The notes under the pieces: generated by a model
The model's input: only the letters and a program-made list of their open reading frames with translations
Databases searched by the model: none
Told to the model about the DNA's origin: nothing
Translations under genes and position numbers: made by a program
In this document: positions 37,589-46,639 of the stretch, piece after piece
Layout of the letters: every line of letters begins with the position of its first letter
Position numbering within the stretch: the stretch's first letter is position 1
Source of the DNA: Rhodovulum steppense
GTDB lineage: Bacteria > Pseudomonadota > Alphaproteobacteria > Rhodobacterales > Rhodobacteraceae
Direction of reading: 5' to 3'
Assembly: GCF_004339675.1 (NCBI RefSeq)
Contig: NZ_SLVM01000002.1
Coordinates: 62,001 to 126,000 of the forward strand
DNA: 64,000 nucleotides

Positions 37589-37924
37589 CGGGCGGATCAG
37601 CGCCTTGTCCAGCACGCGCAGCACCTGTTTCAGGTCAGGACCGCGCTTCAGGATGCGCCCGTCCATCCCGATCACCGCATAGATCCCCTGGCGGGCGCGC
37701 AGGCGCGGGCGCTTCTCGATGCGGTAAAGCGGGTGCTCGGCGGTGCGGCGAAAGACGGAAAAGACCGCCGCCTCGCGCAGCGACGAGATGGCATAATCGC
37801 GCCACTCCCCCGCGGCGACCATCCGTCCGTAAAGCGCAAGGATCACCCCAAGCTCAGCGCGGTCGAAGCTGATCTGCTCGGGCGGGCCGGCGTGGACGAA
37901 CGGGGGCGGTGTCACGACGTTCAT
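37580..37924 (-). CDS. DUF2794 family protein
   Basis: This 114-residue protein is of a family conserved across Alphaproteobacteria. The marks are ILALYGRMVAAGEWRDYAIS, AVFSVFRRTAEHPLYRIEK and the C-terminal VLRVLDKAL. No catalytic residues are evident and the role is unknown. The start MNVVTPPPF was chosen because the family begins so; an ATG ten codons upstream is also open. It is convergent with the NlpC/P60 gene. Confidence 0.85.
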   Translation of the reverse strand: MNVVTPPPFVHAGPPEQISFDRAELGVILALYGRMVAAGEWRDYAISSLREAAVFSVFRRTAEHPLYRIEKRPRLRARQGIYAVIGMDGRILKRGPDLKQVLRVLDKALIRPVG

Positions 37925-38332
37925 CCGCCCAGCGTGCCGCCGCCGCGTCGTCAAATCAAGTCCTGCCCGGATCGCGCCCCGAAATTACCTTGCGATGGTC
38001 GCGCGCGGTCCGCGATGCCGCCCGGATTCGCGGGAATATTGCCTTCATAGCGAAGACGCTACCCCGGTGCTGCGGATTAACAGCCCCCACCCAGCCTGCG
38101 GCATCGGGGACTTTCGCTTCCTGTCCCCTCAGAATGCTGGACGGTTGTCGCGATGCGGGCAGTTCAGTTGGCCTGTCGTGGGATGGTCAGGCGAGTCATC
38201 CTATCTGTGGCGGTCGGCCGGGCCGATATAGGGCCTGGCGCAGCGATACGCTGGCGCTGGCTGTTCGGACGATTCTGCTGATGCCCTTCTGTTCTGCCAA
38301 ATTCGGTCGGGGGCTCGACGGCAGTTCTCCGA
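37925..38332. other. 408-base gap without a recognisable gene
   Basis: No gene, RNA or repeat is recognised here. Open frames in it carry no family features. The right part (about 38230-38350) is less GC-rich than its neighbours. The gap separates the housekeeping block from the hydrogenase operon end, so it may be a junction or the decayed remains of a gene. Confidence 0.3.
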
Positions 38333-39013
38333 TCAGGATACGGGGGCGTTCATCCGTGATGTGAATGCGCTTATGCAGGCGTCGACCGAGGCGGTTTGCT
38401 CGATCCGGCCCGGCGCCATGATGGCCAGGCGGTCGGCGTGTTCCATCGCCTCGTCTTGGTCATGGGTGACGAAGAGGATGGTCAGGCCGGTGCGCGCGCG
38501 CAATTCGTGCAGCAACTGCCAGAGTTTGGCGCGCACCGGGGCATCGAGCGCGCTGAAGGCTTCGTCGCAAAGCAGCAAATCCGGCGCGACCGCCAGCGCA
38601 CGGGCCAGCGCCACCCGCTGACGCATGCCGCCCGAAAGCTGGCGGGGGTATTTCCCTGCATCGCCGGGGCCCAGCCCGACCGCATCCAGCATCGCCCGGG
38701 CACGCGCGCGCCGCTCTGCCCGGCCAAGGCCCAAGCCGCGCAGCGCGAAGCCGACATTGCCCAGCGCCGTCTTCCAGGGCAGCAGCGCGGGGTCCTGGAA
38801 CACGATCCCCAGCCGGGCACAGCGCCGCGCGACCCGGCCCGCATCGGGGGTCAGCAGCCCCGCGGCCAGCGCGATCAGCGTGCTCTTGCCGCAGCCCGAC
38901 GGCCCCATCAGCGCGGTGATCGTGCCCGCGGGCAGCGACAGGTCAAGCCCGCGCAGCACCGGCCTGCCGTCATGGGCGAAATCGACGCCGTCAAGGCGCA
39001 GCGGTTCGGTCAT
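38333..39013 (-). CDS. NitT/TauT-type ABC transporter ATPase
   Basis: This 226-residue ATPase is of the SsuB/TauB type. Walker A is GPSGCGKST (37-45), the Q loop is GIVFQDPALLPWKT, the signature is LSGGMRQRV, Walker B is LLLCDEAFSALD and the switch His is in FVTHDQDEAM. It has the short length typical of this branch, with no TOBE domain. It overlaps the permease gene by ATGA and is the last gene of the hydrogenase operon. Confidence 0.9.
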   Translation of the reverse strand: MTEPLRLDGVDFAHDGRPVLRGLDLSLPAGTITALMGPSGCGKSTLIALAAGLLTPDAGRVARRCARLGIVFQDPALLPWKTALGNVGFALRGLGLGRAERRARARAMLDAVGLGPGDAGKYPRQLSGGMRQRVALARALAVAPDLLLCDEAFSALDAPVRAKLWQLLHELRARTGLTILFVTHDQDEAMEHADRLAIMAPGRIEQTASVDACISAFTSRMNAPVS

Positions 39014-39783
39014 GTCCCGACGCCCCGCCCGTCATCGCGCCAATGGACCATGCGGCGCTGAAGCGGCTGCAACAGCGCCAGATCGACCGCGACCAGCACC
39101 GCCACCACGACCAGCACCCAGGCCATCATCGCGGCCGTATCGACATGGGCGCGCGCGGTGGCCAGTCCGTCGCCGATACCGCCCGCACCGGCCAGCAACT
39201 CGGCCATGACCGACACCTTCCACGACATCGCCAGCGTGGTGGCCAGCGCGGGAAACACATGGCCCAGCATATGCGGCAGGTGCATGTGGGCAAGCCGTGC
39301 ACCAAGCGGCACGCGGAACGCCCGCGCCATGCGGACCAGCCCGCCATCGAGGCTGTGAACCCCGGCCACGGCCGCGGCAAAGACCAGCGGGCCGGTTGCC
39401 ACGGCCACGGTGAACACGACCGCCCAGCGCCCGCCGAACCACAGAAGCGCCAGCACCACCCAGGCAATCGCGGGGATCCCCAGCAGCACCACCGCGACCG
39501 GCTGCAACGCCCGCTGTGCCTCGGGGCGCAGGCCGGCCAGTGTTCCGGCGATCATGGCCGTCGCCGCGCCCAGCACCCAGCCCATCCCGGCATTTCCAGC
39601 GGTCTGGGCCAGCGCCGGGGCAACGCGGCCCTCGGCGATCATGTGCCAGAGCGTGACGCCCGTCTCGGCCAGACCGGGCAGCACCAGCGGCCCCCAGATG
39701 CGATGCCCGGCCTCCCAAAGGACCAGCAACAGGGCAAGGCCCGCAAGGCTCCAGAGCCGGGAGGGAGGGCGTTTTCGCGCCAT
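39010..39783 (-). CDS. NitT/TauT-type ABC transporter permease
   Basis: This 257-residue inner-membrane permease is of the SsuC/TauC type with about six helices. The coupling loop includes VRMARAFRVPLGARLAHMHLP, and GAGGIGDGLATARA follows as in these permeases. The start at 39783 lies four bases after the binding-protein stop. The transporter's substrate is unknown; it could be an organosulfur compound, nitrate-like anion or another small metabolite. Confidence 0.88.
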   Translation of the reverse strand: MARKRPPSRLWSLAGLALLLVLWEAGHRIWGPLVLPGLAETGVTLWHMIAEGRVAPALAQTAGNAGMGWVLGAATAMIAGTLAGLRPEAQRALQPVAVVLLGIPAIAWVVLALLWFGGRWAVVFTVAVATGPLVFAAAVAGVHSLDGGLVRMARAFRVPLGARLAHMHLPHMLGHVFPALATTLAMSWKVSVMAELLAGAGGIGDGLATARAHVDTAAMMAWVLVVVAVLVAVDLALLQPLQRRMVHWRDDGRGVGT

Positions 39784-39787
39784 GGCC

Positions 39788-40759
39788 CTAGCCCCAGTAG
39801 AAATCGGCATCGGGCAGGCGGTGCGCGACGATGCCCGGGGCCAGCGTCATGAGGTGCTGGAAATAGGTCTCGATATCCTGCTGCGCCTGCCGCGCGCTGG
39901 CCACGCCCAGCCGCACGAAGGGCAGCGAGCGGGCCACGATCTCGGGCGCAAGACCGAGATGCGGCGCGGCCAGCGCGCCCGCCGCCATGGGGTCGGCCTG
40001 CGCCCAATCGGCGGCCTCGATACAGGCGGCATGGGCGGCGGCGACGACTTCGGGCGCGCGGTCCAGAAATTCGGCGCTGACCGCCAGCCCCACCTGCGGA
40101 ATCCGCGGGCCGCGCCCGGTGTGCTGGCCATAGATCTCGGCGATGTCGAGCGCGCGGATCATGGGCAATCCTTCGCGTTCGGCGCGGATCTGCGCGGCCG
40201 TGGCGGCGGGTTCATGCAGCAGCGCCACATCGCCCCGCCCGGACAGGAACAGCGGCACCGCCTCGCCGGGCGAGCCGACATAGTCGAGCCGCAGATCGCG
40301 GTCGGGGTCCAGCCCGGCCCAGCCCAGCACCATGCGAAACAACAGATCCGGCGCCTCGTTCTTGTTCGACAGCAGCACCCGGCGGCCCGCCAGATCCGCG
40401 ATCGAGCGGATGCGGTCATCGCGCGCCATGACGTAGAGCACGCCCCAGGTCACGACATTCACCATGCGCGTGCCCGCGCCGCGATTGAAGAAATTGGCCG
40501 CGGCATAGGTGGAACTGGCAAACAGCCGGAACGCGCCCGAGGCGATGCCTGCGCGCAACTGGTCGGTGCTTTTCCAGATCTCGAACCGCGCGCCGGGGGC
40601 TGCGGCCTGAAATCGGTCAGAGGCCACCGCCCCGGCAAAGACCGCCGAAGGCGTGCCCGGAATACCCCAGAGAGTCAGCGGCTCCGCCCCTCGCGCCGGG
40701 GCCGCAAGGGGCAGCGCGGCCAGCCCGGCCAGCACCGCGCGGCGGTCGAGGGACGGCAT
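39788..40759 (-). CDS. NitT/TauT-type substrate-binding protein
   Basis: This 323-residue periplasmic binding protein is of the SsuA/THI5/NMT1 fold. The N terminus, LDRRAVLAGLAALPLAAPARGA, has twin arginines before a hydrophobic core, so export may be by Tat. The core TLWGIPGTPSAVF and the VLLSNKNEAPDLLFR hinge are as expected of this fold. It starts five bases after the hydA stop and four bases before the permease, so it is part of the hydrogenase transcript. The ligand is not evident. Confidence 0.82.
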   Translation of the reverse strand: MPSLDRRAVLAGLAALPLAAPARGAEPLTLWGIPGTPSAVFAGAVASDRFQAAAPGARFEIWKSTDQLRAGIASGAFRLFASSTYAAANFFNRGAGTRMVNVVTWGVLYVMARDDRIRSIADLAGRRVLLSNKNEAPDLLFRMVLGWAGLDPDRDLRLDYVGSPGEAVPLFLSGRGDVALLHEPAATAAQIRAEREGLPMIRALDIAEIYGQHTGRGPRIPQVGLAVSAEFLDRAPEVVAAAHAACIEAADWAQADPMAAGALAAPHLGLAPEIVARSLPFVRLGVASARQAQQDIETYFQHLMTLAPGIVAHRLPDADFYWG

Positions 40760-40764
40760 CGGGG

Positions 40765-42618
40765 TCAATAGACCATCGTGCTCATGGTGATGTCGTCCCA
40801 GATTTCCTTGACGGTGTGCTTCAGCTCGCGTCGGCGATCCTCGTAGCTCGTGTGCAGCAATTGGTGCGCAAGTTCCGAGTTCGGCGCGCCCAGGAAATCG
40901 CGGTACAACGCCTGCACCTGCGGGTTGTTGTGCGACTGGCGCACGCGGGCCGCGCGGTCGACCGCATAGATCGTTTCGCGCCGTTTCTGGGCCAGCGGCA
41001 GATACGCCTTTTTCGAACGCAGCGACCCGCCCCCATCGACGCAGCCGCCGGGGCAGGCCATCACCTCGATGAAATCGTAATCGGCCCTGCCTGCCAGCAC
41101 CGAGTCCACCAGCGCGCGCGTGTCGCCAAGCCCGTGGACCATGGCCACCCTGACCTCGCCCACCTGCCCGCCCAGATCGACGCGGGCCTCGCGGATGCCT
41201 TCGAAACCGCGCAACTGGGTCAGTTCGATCTGCTCCAGTTCGCGGCCGTTGACGATGGCGTAGACGGTGCGCAGCGCGGCCTCCATCACGCCGCCGGTGG
41301 TGCCGAAGATGGCACCCGCGCCGGAATATTCGCGCAAGAAGGGGCTGTCGAAGCCCGAGGGTTCCAGCGTCTTCAGGTCGATCCCCTCGCGGCGCAGCAG
41401 GCGGGCGAATTCGCGGGTGGTCAGCACCAGATCGGTATCGGGCCGCCCGTCCCGCGCCAGTTGCGGGCGCGTCGCCTCCTCTTTCTTGGCGACGCAGGGC
41501 ATGACCGAGATCACGCGGATCCGATCCGGCGCGACGCCCAGTTTTCCGGGCAGCCAGGTCTTGGCAATGGCCGACAGCACCTGTTGCGGCGACCGGGTCG
41601 AGGACAGAAGCGGCAGGATCTCGGGATAATGGATCTCGGCAAAGTCGATCCAGGCCGGGCAGCACGAGGTAAAGGTGGGCCGCCGCCCCGCCTTGAGCCG
41701 GCCCAGCAACTCGGCGCCTTCCTCCATGATGACGACGTCGGCGGCGAAATTGGTGTCCAGCACCACGTCGAAGCCGAGCTTGCGGCAGGCGGTGGCGATA
41801 TGGCCCTCGACATTGGTGCCGGGGGGCATGCCGAATTCCTCGCCAAAGGCGACGCGCACGGCGGGGGCGAATTGCACCACCGTCACAAGGTCGGGGTCGC
41901 AGATATAGTCGATGGCCCGGTCGGTCTCGTCGCGTTCGCCCAAGGCGCCGGTGGGGCAGACCAGCACGCATTGCCCGCAGGACACGCAGGCCGACGAGGG
42001 GTAATCCTCGGCGCCCCGCAGCGCCACCAGCCGGTCAAGCCCGGTGCCCTCCATCGCCAGCGCGTCGACCTGCTGGTGATGGCGGCAGATCGCGACGCAG
42101 CGCTGGCAGCGCACGCAGCGGCGCATGTCGCGCACCATCGCGGGCGAGGTCAGGTCGATGGGCCGCGCCTCGGTCCGGGCACGGTCGAAGAAACGGTTTT
42201 CCTTGAGACCCACGAACTGCGCCAGATCCTGCAATTCGCAATCGCCATGCCGGATGCAGGTCGCGCAATCCTGCAAATGGTCGGCCATCAGCAGTTCCAC
42301 CTGCAAGCGCTGCATGTCGCGCGCGCGCTTGCTGCGGGTCCGCACCTCCATCCCGTCGCGGATGGGCGTGTTGCAGGCGGTCACGATCTGCGGCGCGTCA
42401 TGGCCGGCCTGCACGATCTCGACCACGCAGACGCGGCAGGTGCCGGGGGTGTGGTCGATGTCGTCCAGTTCGCACAGCGTCGGGATATAGATGTCATGCC
42501 GCCGCGCACAGGACAGGATGGTTTCGTTCGCCCGGCCGGTGCAGGGCGTCCCGTTGAGGATCAGCGCCACGGTCTCGGGCGCGTCGGGGCCGGGTGTGTC
42601 GGGGCCGGAGGTGCACAT
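40765..42618 (-). CDS. hydA: [FeFe]-hydrogenase catalytic subunit
   Basis: This 617-residue cytoplasmic [FeFe]-hydrogenase is of the CpI-like modular type. In order it has a [2Fe-2S] domain (Cys49, 61, 64, 82), a His-Cys3 [4Fe-4S] site (His114, Cys118, 121, 127), two ferredoxin [4Fe-4S] clusters (Cys168-178 and Cys211-221) and the H-cluster domain. The H-cluster motifs are complete: L1 TSCCPAW (317-323), L2 MPCVAKK (373-379) and L3 MACPGGC (520-526). It would evolve or oxidise H2. It starts three bases after the NuoF-GltD fusion stop. No HydE, HydF or HydG maturase is in the window, and the enzyme needs them. Confidence 0.93.
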   Translation of the reverse strand: MCTSGPDTPGPDAPETVALILNGTPCTGRANETILSCARRHDIYIPTLCELDDIDHTPGTCRVCVVEIVQAGHDAPQIVTACNTPIRDGMEVRTRSKRARDMQRLQVELLMADHLQDCATCIRHGDCELQDLAQFVGLKENRFFDRARTEARPIDLTSPAMVRDMRRCVRCQRCVAICRHHQQVDALAMEGTGLDRLVALRGAEDYPSSACVSCGQCVLVCPTGALGERDETDRAIDYICDPDLVTVVQFAPAVRVAFGEEFGMPPGTNVEGHIATACRKLGFDVVLDTNFAADVVIMEEGAELLGRLKAGRRPTFTSCCPAWIDFAEIHYPEILPLLSSTRSPQQVLSAIAKTWLPGKLGVAPDRIRVISVMPCVAKKEEATRPQLARDGRPDTDLVLTTREFARLLRREGIDLKTLEPSGFDSPFLREYSGAGAIFGTTGGVMEAALRTVYAIVNGRELEQIELTQLRGFEGIREARVDLGGQVGEVRVAMVHGLGDTRALVDSVLAGRADYDFIEVMACPGGCVDGGGSLRSKKAYLPLAQKRRETIYAVDRAARVRQSHNNPQVQALYRDFLGAPNSELAHQLLHTSYEDRRRELKHTVKEIWDDITMSTMVY

Positions 42619-42621
42619 GGC

Positions 42622-44604
42622 TCAGACCGCTCCTTCGGGGATGGGATGGCCGGTAAGGACCGTGTAGACGCGATAGCAGCGCATGCAGCGCTGCGCCTCG
42701 GCATAGGCGGCCCTGGCGCTGATCGTCTGCTCGACCTCCTCGAACATGCGCTTGCGCAATTCGGGGTCGAGTTCGGGATTGTGCACGCGATAGGCGTTGC
42801 GCACCGGCGTCTCGACCACGTCATTGGCCAGGAAATCGTTGTCGGCGATCAGCTTGCGCATCCGCGCACGCTTGTAGAACCTGACCGAACCGCGCTGGAT
42901 CCAGTCGTCGATATTGCGCGCGGCCTTCAGCCCGTCGGCCATCGCCCAGATCAGCGTCGAGGGGCCGGTGACGCAATCGCCCCCCGCAAAGACACCCGGC
43001 CGCGAGGTGGTGAGCGCATCATCCGCGGCCACGCAGCGCCAGCGGTCCAGCGCGATGCCGTCCGCCTCGATCCGGCTGCCATCCTCGACCTGCTGGCCGA
43101 TGGCCGCGATCAGCGTGTCGCAGGGCAATGTCACCTCGCTGCCGGGGATCGGGCGGACCTTGCGCCGGCCGCTGTCGTCGGGCTCGCTCTGTTCCATCTG
43201 CGCGACCACCACGCCGGTGACGCGGCCCGCCTGGGTCAGCACGCGGACCGGGTTGCAAAGCGTGTGAAAGGTCACGCCCTCGGCCTCGGCATCCGCGATC
43301 TCGCCGGGATCGGCGGGCATGTCCGCGCGGGTGCGACGGTAAAGGACATGCACGCGCCCCGCCCCCAGCCGGATCGCCGAGCGCACGCAATCCATCGCGA
43401 CATTGCCCCCGCCGACCACCAGCACCTCGCCCGACAAGGACAGCGGCACCTTGCCCGCGACATGGTCATGGACCCGCAGAAGGAAGTCGATGCCGCTGAA
43501 ATAGCCGGCGCGCGCCTCGTCCTCGCCCGCGACCCCCAACCGCGAGCCCGCCTGGCAACCGAGCCCCAGGAACACCGCCCGGTAGCCGCGCGCGAACAGA
43601 TCGTTGATGCTGAAATCGCGGCCGAGCTGCTGGCCGAACAGGAAGCGCCCGCCCAGATCGGCGATGATTTCGGTTTCCAGCGCCAGCGTGTCCTTGGGCA
43701 GCCGGTAGGCGGGAATGCCGATCTGCGCCATGCCGCCCGCCTGGCTTGCCTTGTCGAACACATCGACGTGATAGCCGCGCAGCAGCAGATGATAGGCGCA
43801 GGAAATCCCCGCCGGACCCGCACCGACCACCGCCACCCGCATGGCCGGATCCAGCGGTTTGCGGATCATGTCGCGGGTGAATTCCAGCGCGTTCGGGCCG
43901 CTTTGCTGGTCGGCGACAAAGCGTTTCAGGGTCTTGATCCCCACCGCCTCGTCCACGAACTTGCGTCGGCAGGCCTGTTCGCAATAGCGCACGCAGACCC
44001 GCCCGCAGGTCGCCGCCATCGGGTATTTCTGCAACAGAACCCCCAGCGAGTTCTCGGGCTTGCCGTCGCGGATATAGTCGATATAGCGCGGCACGTTGAC
44101 CTTGGAGGGGCAGGCCTCGATGCAGGGGGCGGTCATGTAGGCCATGCCATGCTGGGCGCGGATCGGGCGTTTCGGGGCCAGTTCGGCCTCGATCCGGCCG
44201 CGGAAATGGCCCAGCGCATCCAACAGCGCCACCGCACAGGTCTGGCCCAGACCGCAAAGCGAGGTTTCGCGCATCTGCTCGCCCAGCATCGCGATCTGAT
44301 CCAGATCCAGCGGTGCATCCAGCCCGCGCCGCATCGCGTCCAGCGCGTCGCGCACCAGCACCGTGCCCATCCGGCAGGGCGTGCAGACGCCACAGGATTG
44401 TTCGGCCGCCTTGCGCATGTAGTGGTAAAGCGCGTCCACAAGGCTGACGCTTTCATCGAACACGAAGAATCCGCGGTCGCCGAAAAAGGCGCGGATCGGG
44501 TTGCCCTCGTCGAACTCGTCGAAATTGCGGGGCTCAAGGGTGGCTTGCCCTGCCTGCCGGTCATGGACGACCCCGTCCCAGACCCCATAGGCCACCTGTG
44601 TCAT
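42622..44604 (-). CDS. NuoF(C-terminal)-GltD fusion, hydrogenase NAD(P)H partner
   Basis: This 660-residue fusion starts with about 145 residues like the C-terminal iron-sulfur part of NuoF/HydB, with a [4Fe-4S] site at Cys71, 74, 77 and Cys117. The NADH/FMN-binding domain that normally precedes it is missing. From about 155 it is a GltD/NfnB-like domain with ferredoxin-type cysteines (161, 165, 200, 204, 208, 212), the FAD motif VVGAGPAGISCA (259-270), a second NAD(P)H Rossmann motif VVGGGNVAMD and ATG-like FAGGDCVTGPST. It therefore likely passes electrons between NAD(P)H and HydA. AAAGGAG precedes the ATG at 44604. Confidence 0.88.
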   Translation of the reverse strand: MTQVAYGVWDGVVHDRQAGQATLEPRNFDEFDEGNPIRAFFGDRGFFVFDESVSLVDALYHYMRKAAEQSCGVCTPCRMGTVLVRDALDAMRRGLDAPLDLDQIAMLGEQMRETSLCGLGQTCAVALLDALGHFRGRIEAELAPKRPIRAQHGMAYMTAPCIEACPSKVNVPRYIDYIRDGKPENSLGVLLQKYPMAATCGRVCVRYCEQACRRKFVDEAVGIKTLKRFVADQQSGPNALEFTRDMIRKPLDPAMRVAVVGAGPAGISCAYHLLLRGYHVDVFDKASQAGGMAQIGIPAYRLPKDTLALETEIIADLGGRFLFGQQLGRDFSINDLFARGYRAVFLGLGCQAGSRLGVAGEDEARAGYFSGIDFLLRVHDHVAGKVPLSLSGEVLVVGGGNVAMDCVRSAIRLGAGRVHVLYRRTRADMPADPGEIADAEAEGVTFHTLCNPVRVLTQAGRVTGVVVAQMEQSEPDDSGRRKVRPIPGSEVTLPCDTLIAAIGQQVEDGSRIEADGIALDRWRCVAADDALTTSRPGVFAGGDCVTGPSTLIWAMADGLKAARNIDDWIQRGSVRFYKRARMRKLIADNDFLANDVVETPVRNAYRVHNPELDPELRKRMFEEVEQTISARAAYAEAQRCMRCYRVYTVLTGHPIPEGAV

Positions 44605-44704
44605 GGCGCACTCCTTTCCGGGGACGGCCAGCGCCACCGCCCCTGTCGCCCCGAACCTCGCGCGGCGGGACCGGCCCCACCATGATCCAGCGCAAGGACA
44701 GGGG

Positions 44705-46564
44705 TCAGAGCGGCCAGGCCACCAGCAGAAGCGGCAGGCTGACCACGACCACCAGAATCTCCAGCGGCAGGCCAAGCCGCCAGTAATCGCCAAAGCGAAA
44801 GCCGCCGGGGCCCAGGATCAGCGTGTTGTTCTGATGCCCGATGGGGGTCAGGAACGCGCAGGAGGCCCCGATCGCCACCGCCATCAGAAAGCTGTCGGGA
44901 TTGACACCGAGCGCCGCGGCGATGCCCAGCGCGACCGGGCACAGCACGGCGGCGGTGGCGGCGTTGTTCATCACGTCCGACAGGAACATCGTCGTCACCA
45001 GCACCACCGCCAGCGCCGCGACGGCATTGCCCTGCGCGATGGTCTCGACCAGCACGCGCGCCAGCAGATCGGCCGCACCCGTTGCCTGCATCGCACCCGC
45101 CACCGGGATCAGCGCGCCCAGCAGCACGATCACCGGCCAGTCGATCGCGGAATAGACCTGCCGGGGCGGCACCGTGCGCAGCAGCATCGAGGCCAGGACC
45201 CCGAGCGCAAAGGCCGGGGCCGCGGGCAGAAGACCCAGCGTGACAAGGGCAACGGCGCCCAGCATGATCGCGCCCGCGATGATCGCCATGCGCTTGTCGG
45301 GGATGCGCAGTTCCCGCTCGCGCAGGGGCACGCAGCCGGTATCGTTGACGAAATCGGCCATCACCTCGGCCGGCCCCTGCATCAGCAACAGATCGCCCGA
45401 GCGGATCCGCAGCGACCGCAGCCGGGTCGGCGGCGGCCGCCCCTCGCGCGAGACGGCCAGCAGGTTCAGCCCGAACCGCGTGCGCAGCCGAAGATCGGTA
45501 GCCGATCGTCCCACGATGCTGGACCCCGGCAGAACGGCCAGTTCCCGCAGCACGATATCCTCGTCTCGGTCCGGCTTGTCCTCGGCGCTCTTCTCGTCAT
45601 GCTTGCCTGCGCCATCTTCCGCGACGTCCTGCGGTCGCGACCCGGGCGCCGTGTCGCCTGCCTCTTCCGAGGATGGACCCTGCTCCTCCAGTTCGATGCC
45701 GAACAGCGCCAGCGCCTCGGCCAGTCCCTCGACATCGGCATCCAGAACCAGGATGTCGCCCGCGCGGATGCGTCGGCCGCCATGGGGCGCGGTGATGCGG
45801 ACCTCGTTGCGCACGAGACCGACCACCTGCGCGCCGCTCTCCTCGATCTCGCGTTCGAAGCCGCGCAGGGTCAGGTGAACGGCCTTGCTCTTTTCGGGCA
45901 CGCGCACCTCGGTCAGATAGGTGCCGGTGTCGAACGCCTTTCCTGTGGCCGATTTGCGCGCGGGCACCAGCCGCCAGCCGACCAGCACCACGAACAGCAC
46001 GCCCGCCAAAGCCACCGCGACGCCCACGGGCGCGAAATCGAACATGCCGAAATGCCCCGGCCCCGCCTCGGCGCGAAAGCCCGAGACGATCAGGTTCGGC
46101 GGCGTGCCCACCAGCGTCGTCATCCCGCCCAGGATCGTCCCGAAAGCCAGCGGCATCAGCACCTGTCCCGGCATCAGGTCCAGCCGCCCGGCAAGCTGCA
46201 CCGCGACCGGCATCAACAGCGCCATGGCGCCGACATTGTTCATGAACCCCGACAGCGCCGCACCCAGCCCCATCAGCGCGGCCATGCTGGCCAGTCGCCC
46301 GGCCTCGCGCGGCAGAACGCTGCGCGCCAGCCAGTCCACCGCGCCGGTGGTCTGCAGCCCGTGGCTCAGCACCAGCACGCAGGCCACCGTGATCACCGCC
46401 GGGTGGCCGAATCCCGCAAAGGCGTCCGCGGCCGGAACGACGCCCGCGACGACGCAGGCCAGAAGTGCCGCCAGCGCCACCACGTCATGGCGATAGCGCC
46501 CCCACAGGAACGCCGCCAGCGTGGCGCCAAGGATTGCGAAGATCAGGAACTGGTCCGCGCTCAC
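44705..46564 (-). CDS. SLC13-family permease with RCK_C domains
   Basis: This 619-residue inner-membrane protein has two blocks of about five to six helices (residues about 1-190 and 430-619), each with a GTPPNLIV/AFLTPIGHQNN type ion-binding turn. Between them lie two cytoplasmic TrkA-C (RCK_C) domains joined by a charged acidic linker. Such SLC13/DASS-like proteins take up sulfate or dicarboxylates with Na+ or H+. It starts with GTG 46564 after GGAGG. It lies between the phosphonate and hydrogenase operons, in the same direction; the gap to the fusion gene is 100 bases. Confidence 0.83.
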   Translation of the reverse strand: MSADQFLIFAILGATLAAFLWGRYRHDVVALAALLACVVAGVVPAADAFAGFGHPAVITVACVLVLSHGLQTTGAVDWLARSVLPREAGRLASMAALMGLGAALSGFMNNVGAMALLMPVAVQLAGRLDLMPGQVLMPLAFGTILGGMTTLVGTPPNLIVSGFRAEAGPGHFGMFDFAPVGVAVALAGVLFVVLVGWRLVPARKSATGKAFDTGTYLTEVRVPEKSKAVHLTLRGFEREIEESGAQVVGLVRNEVRITAPHGGRRIRAGDILVLDADVEGLAEALALFGIELEEQGPSSEEAGDTAPGSRPQDVAEDGAGKHDEKSAEDKPDRDEDIVLRELAVLPGSSIVGRSATDLRLRTRFGLNLLAVSREGRPPPTRLRSLRIRSGDLLLMQGPAEVMADFVNDTGCVPLRERELRIPDKRMAIIAGAIMLGAVALVTLGLLPAAPAFALGVLASMLLRTVPPRQVYSAIDWPVIVLLGALIPVAGAMQATGAADLLARVLVETIAQGNAVAALAVVLVTTMFLSDVMNNAATAAVLCPVALGIAAALGVNPDSFLMAVAIGASCAFLTPIGHQNNTLILGPGGFRFGDYWRLGLPLEILVVVVSLPLLLVAWPL

Positions 46565-46639
46565 GGCCCCCTCCGTCCGGTCCTTGCCCGAGGGGACCAG
46601 ATCGGCGGTCCGGCTGCAATCGTCCTTTCGCCGCGCGCC

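Noticed and set aside
40816-44685. 1,289-codon open frame on the plus strand over the hydrogenase genes
   Set aside because: The opposite strand has clear motifs of HydA and GltD; this frame has none and shows the composition of an antisense shadow.
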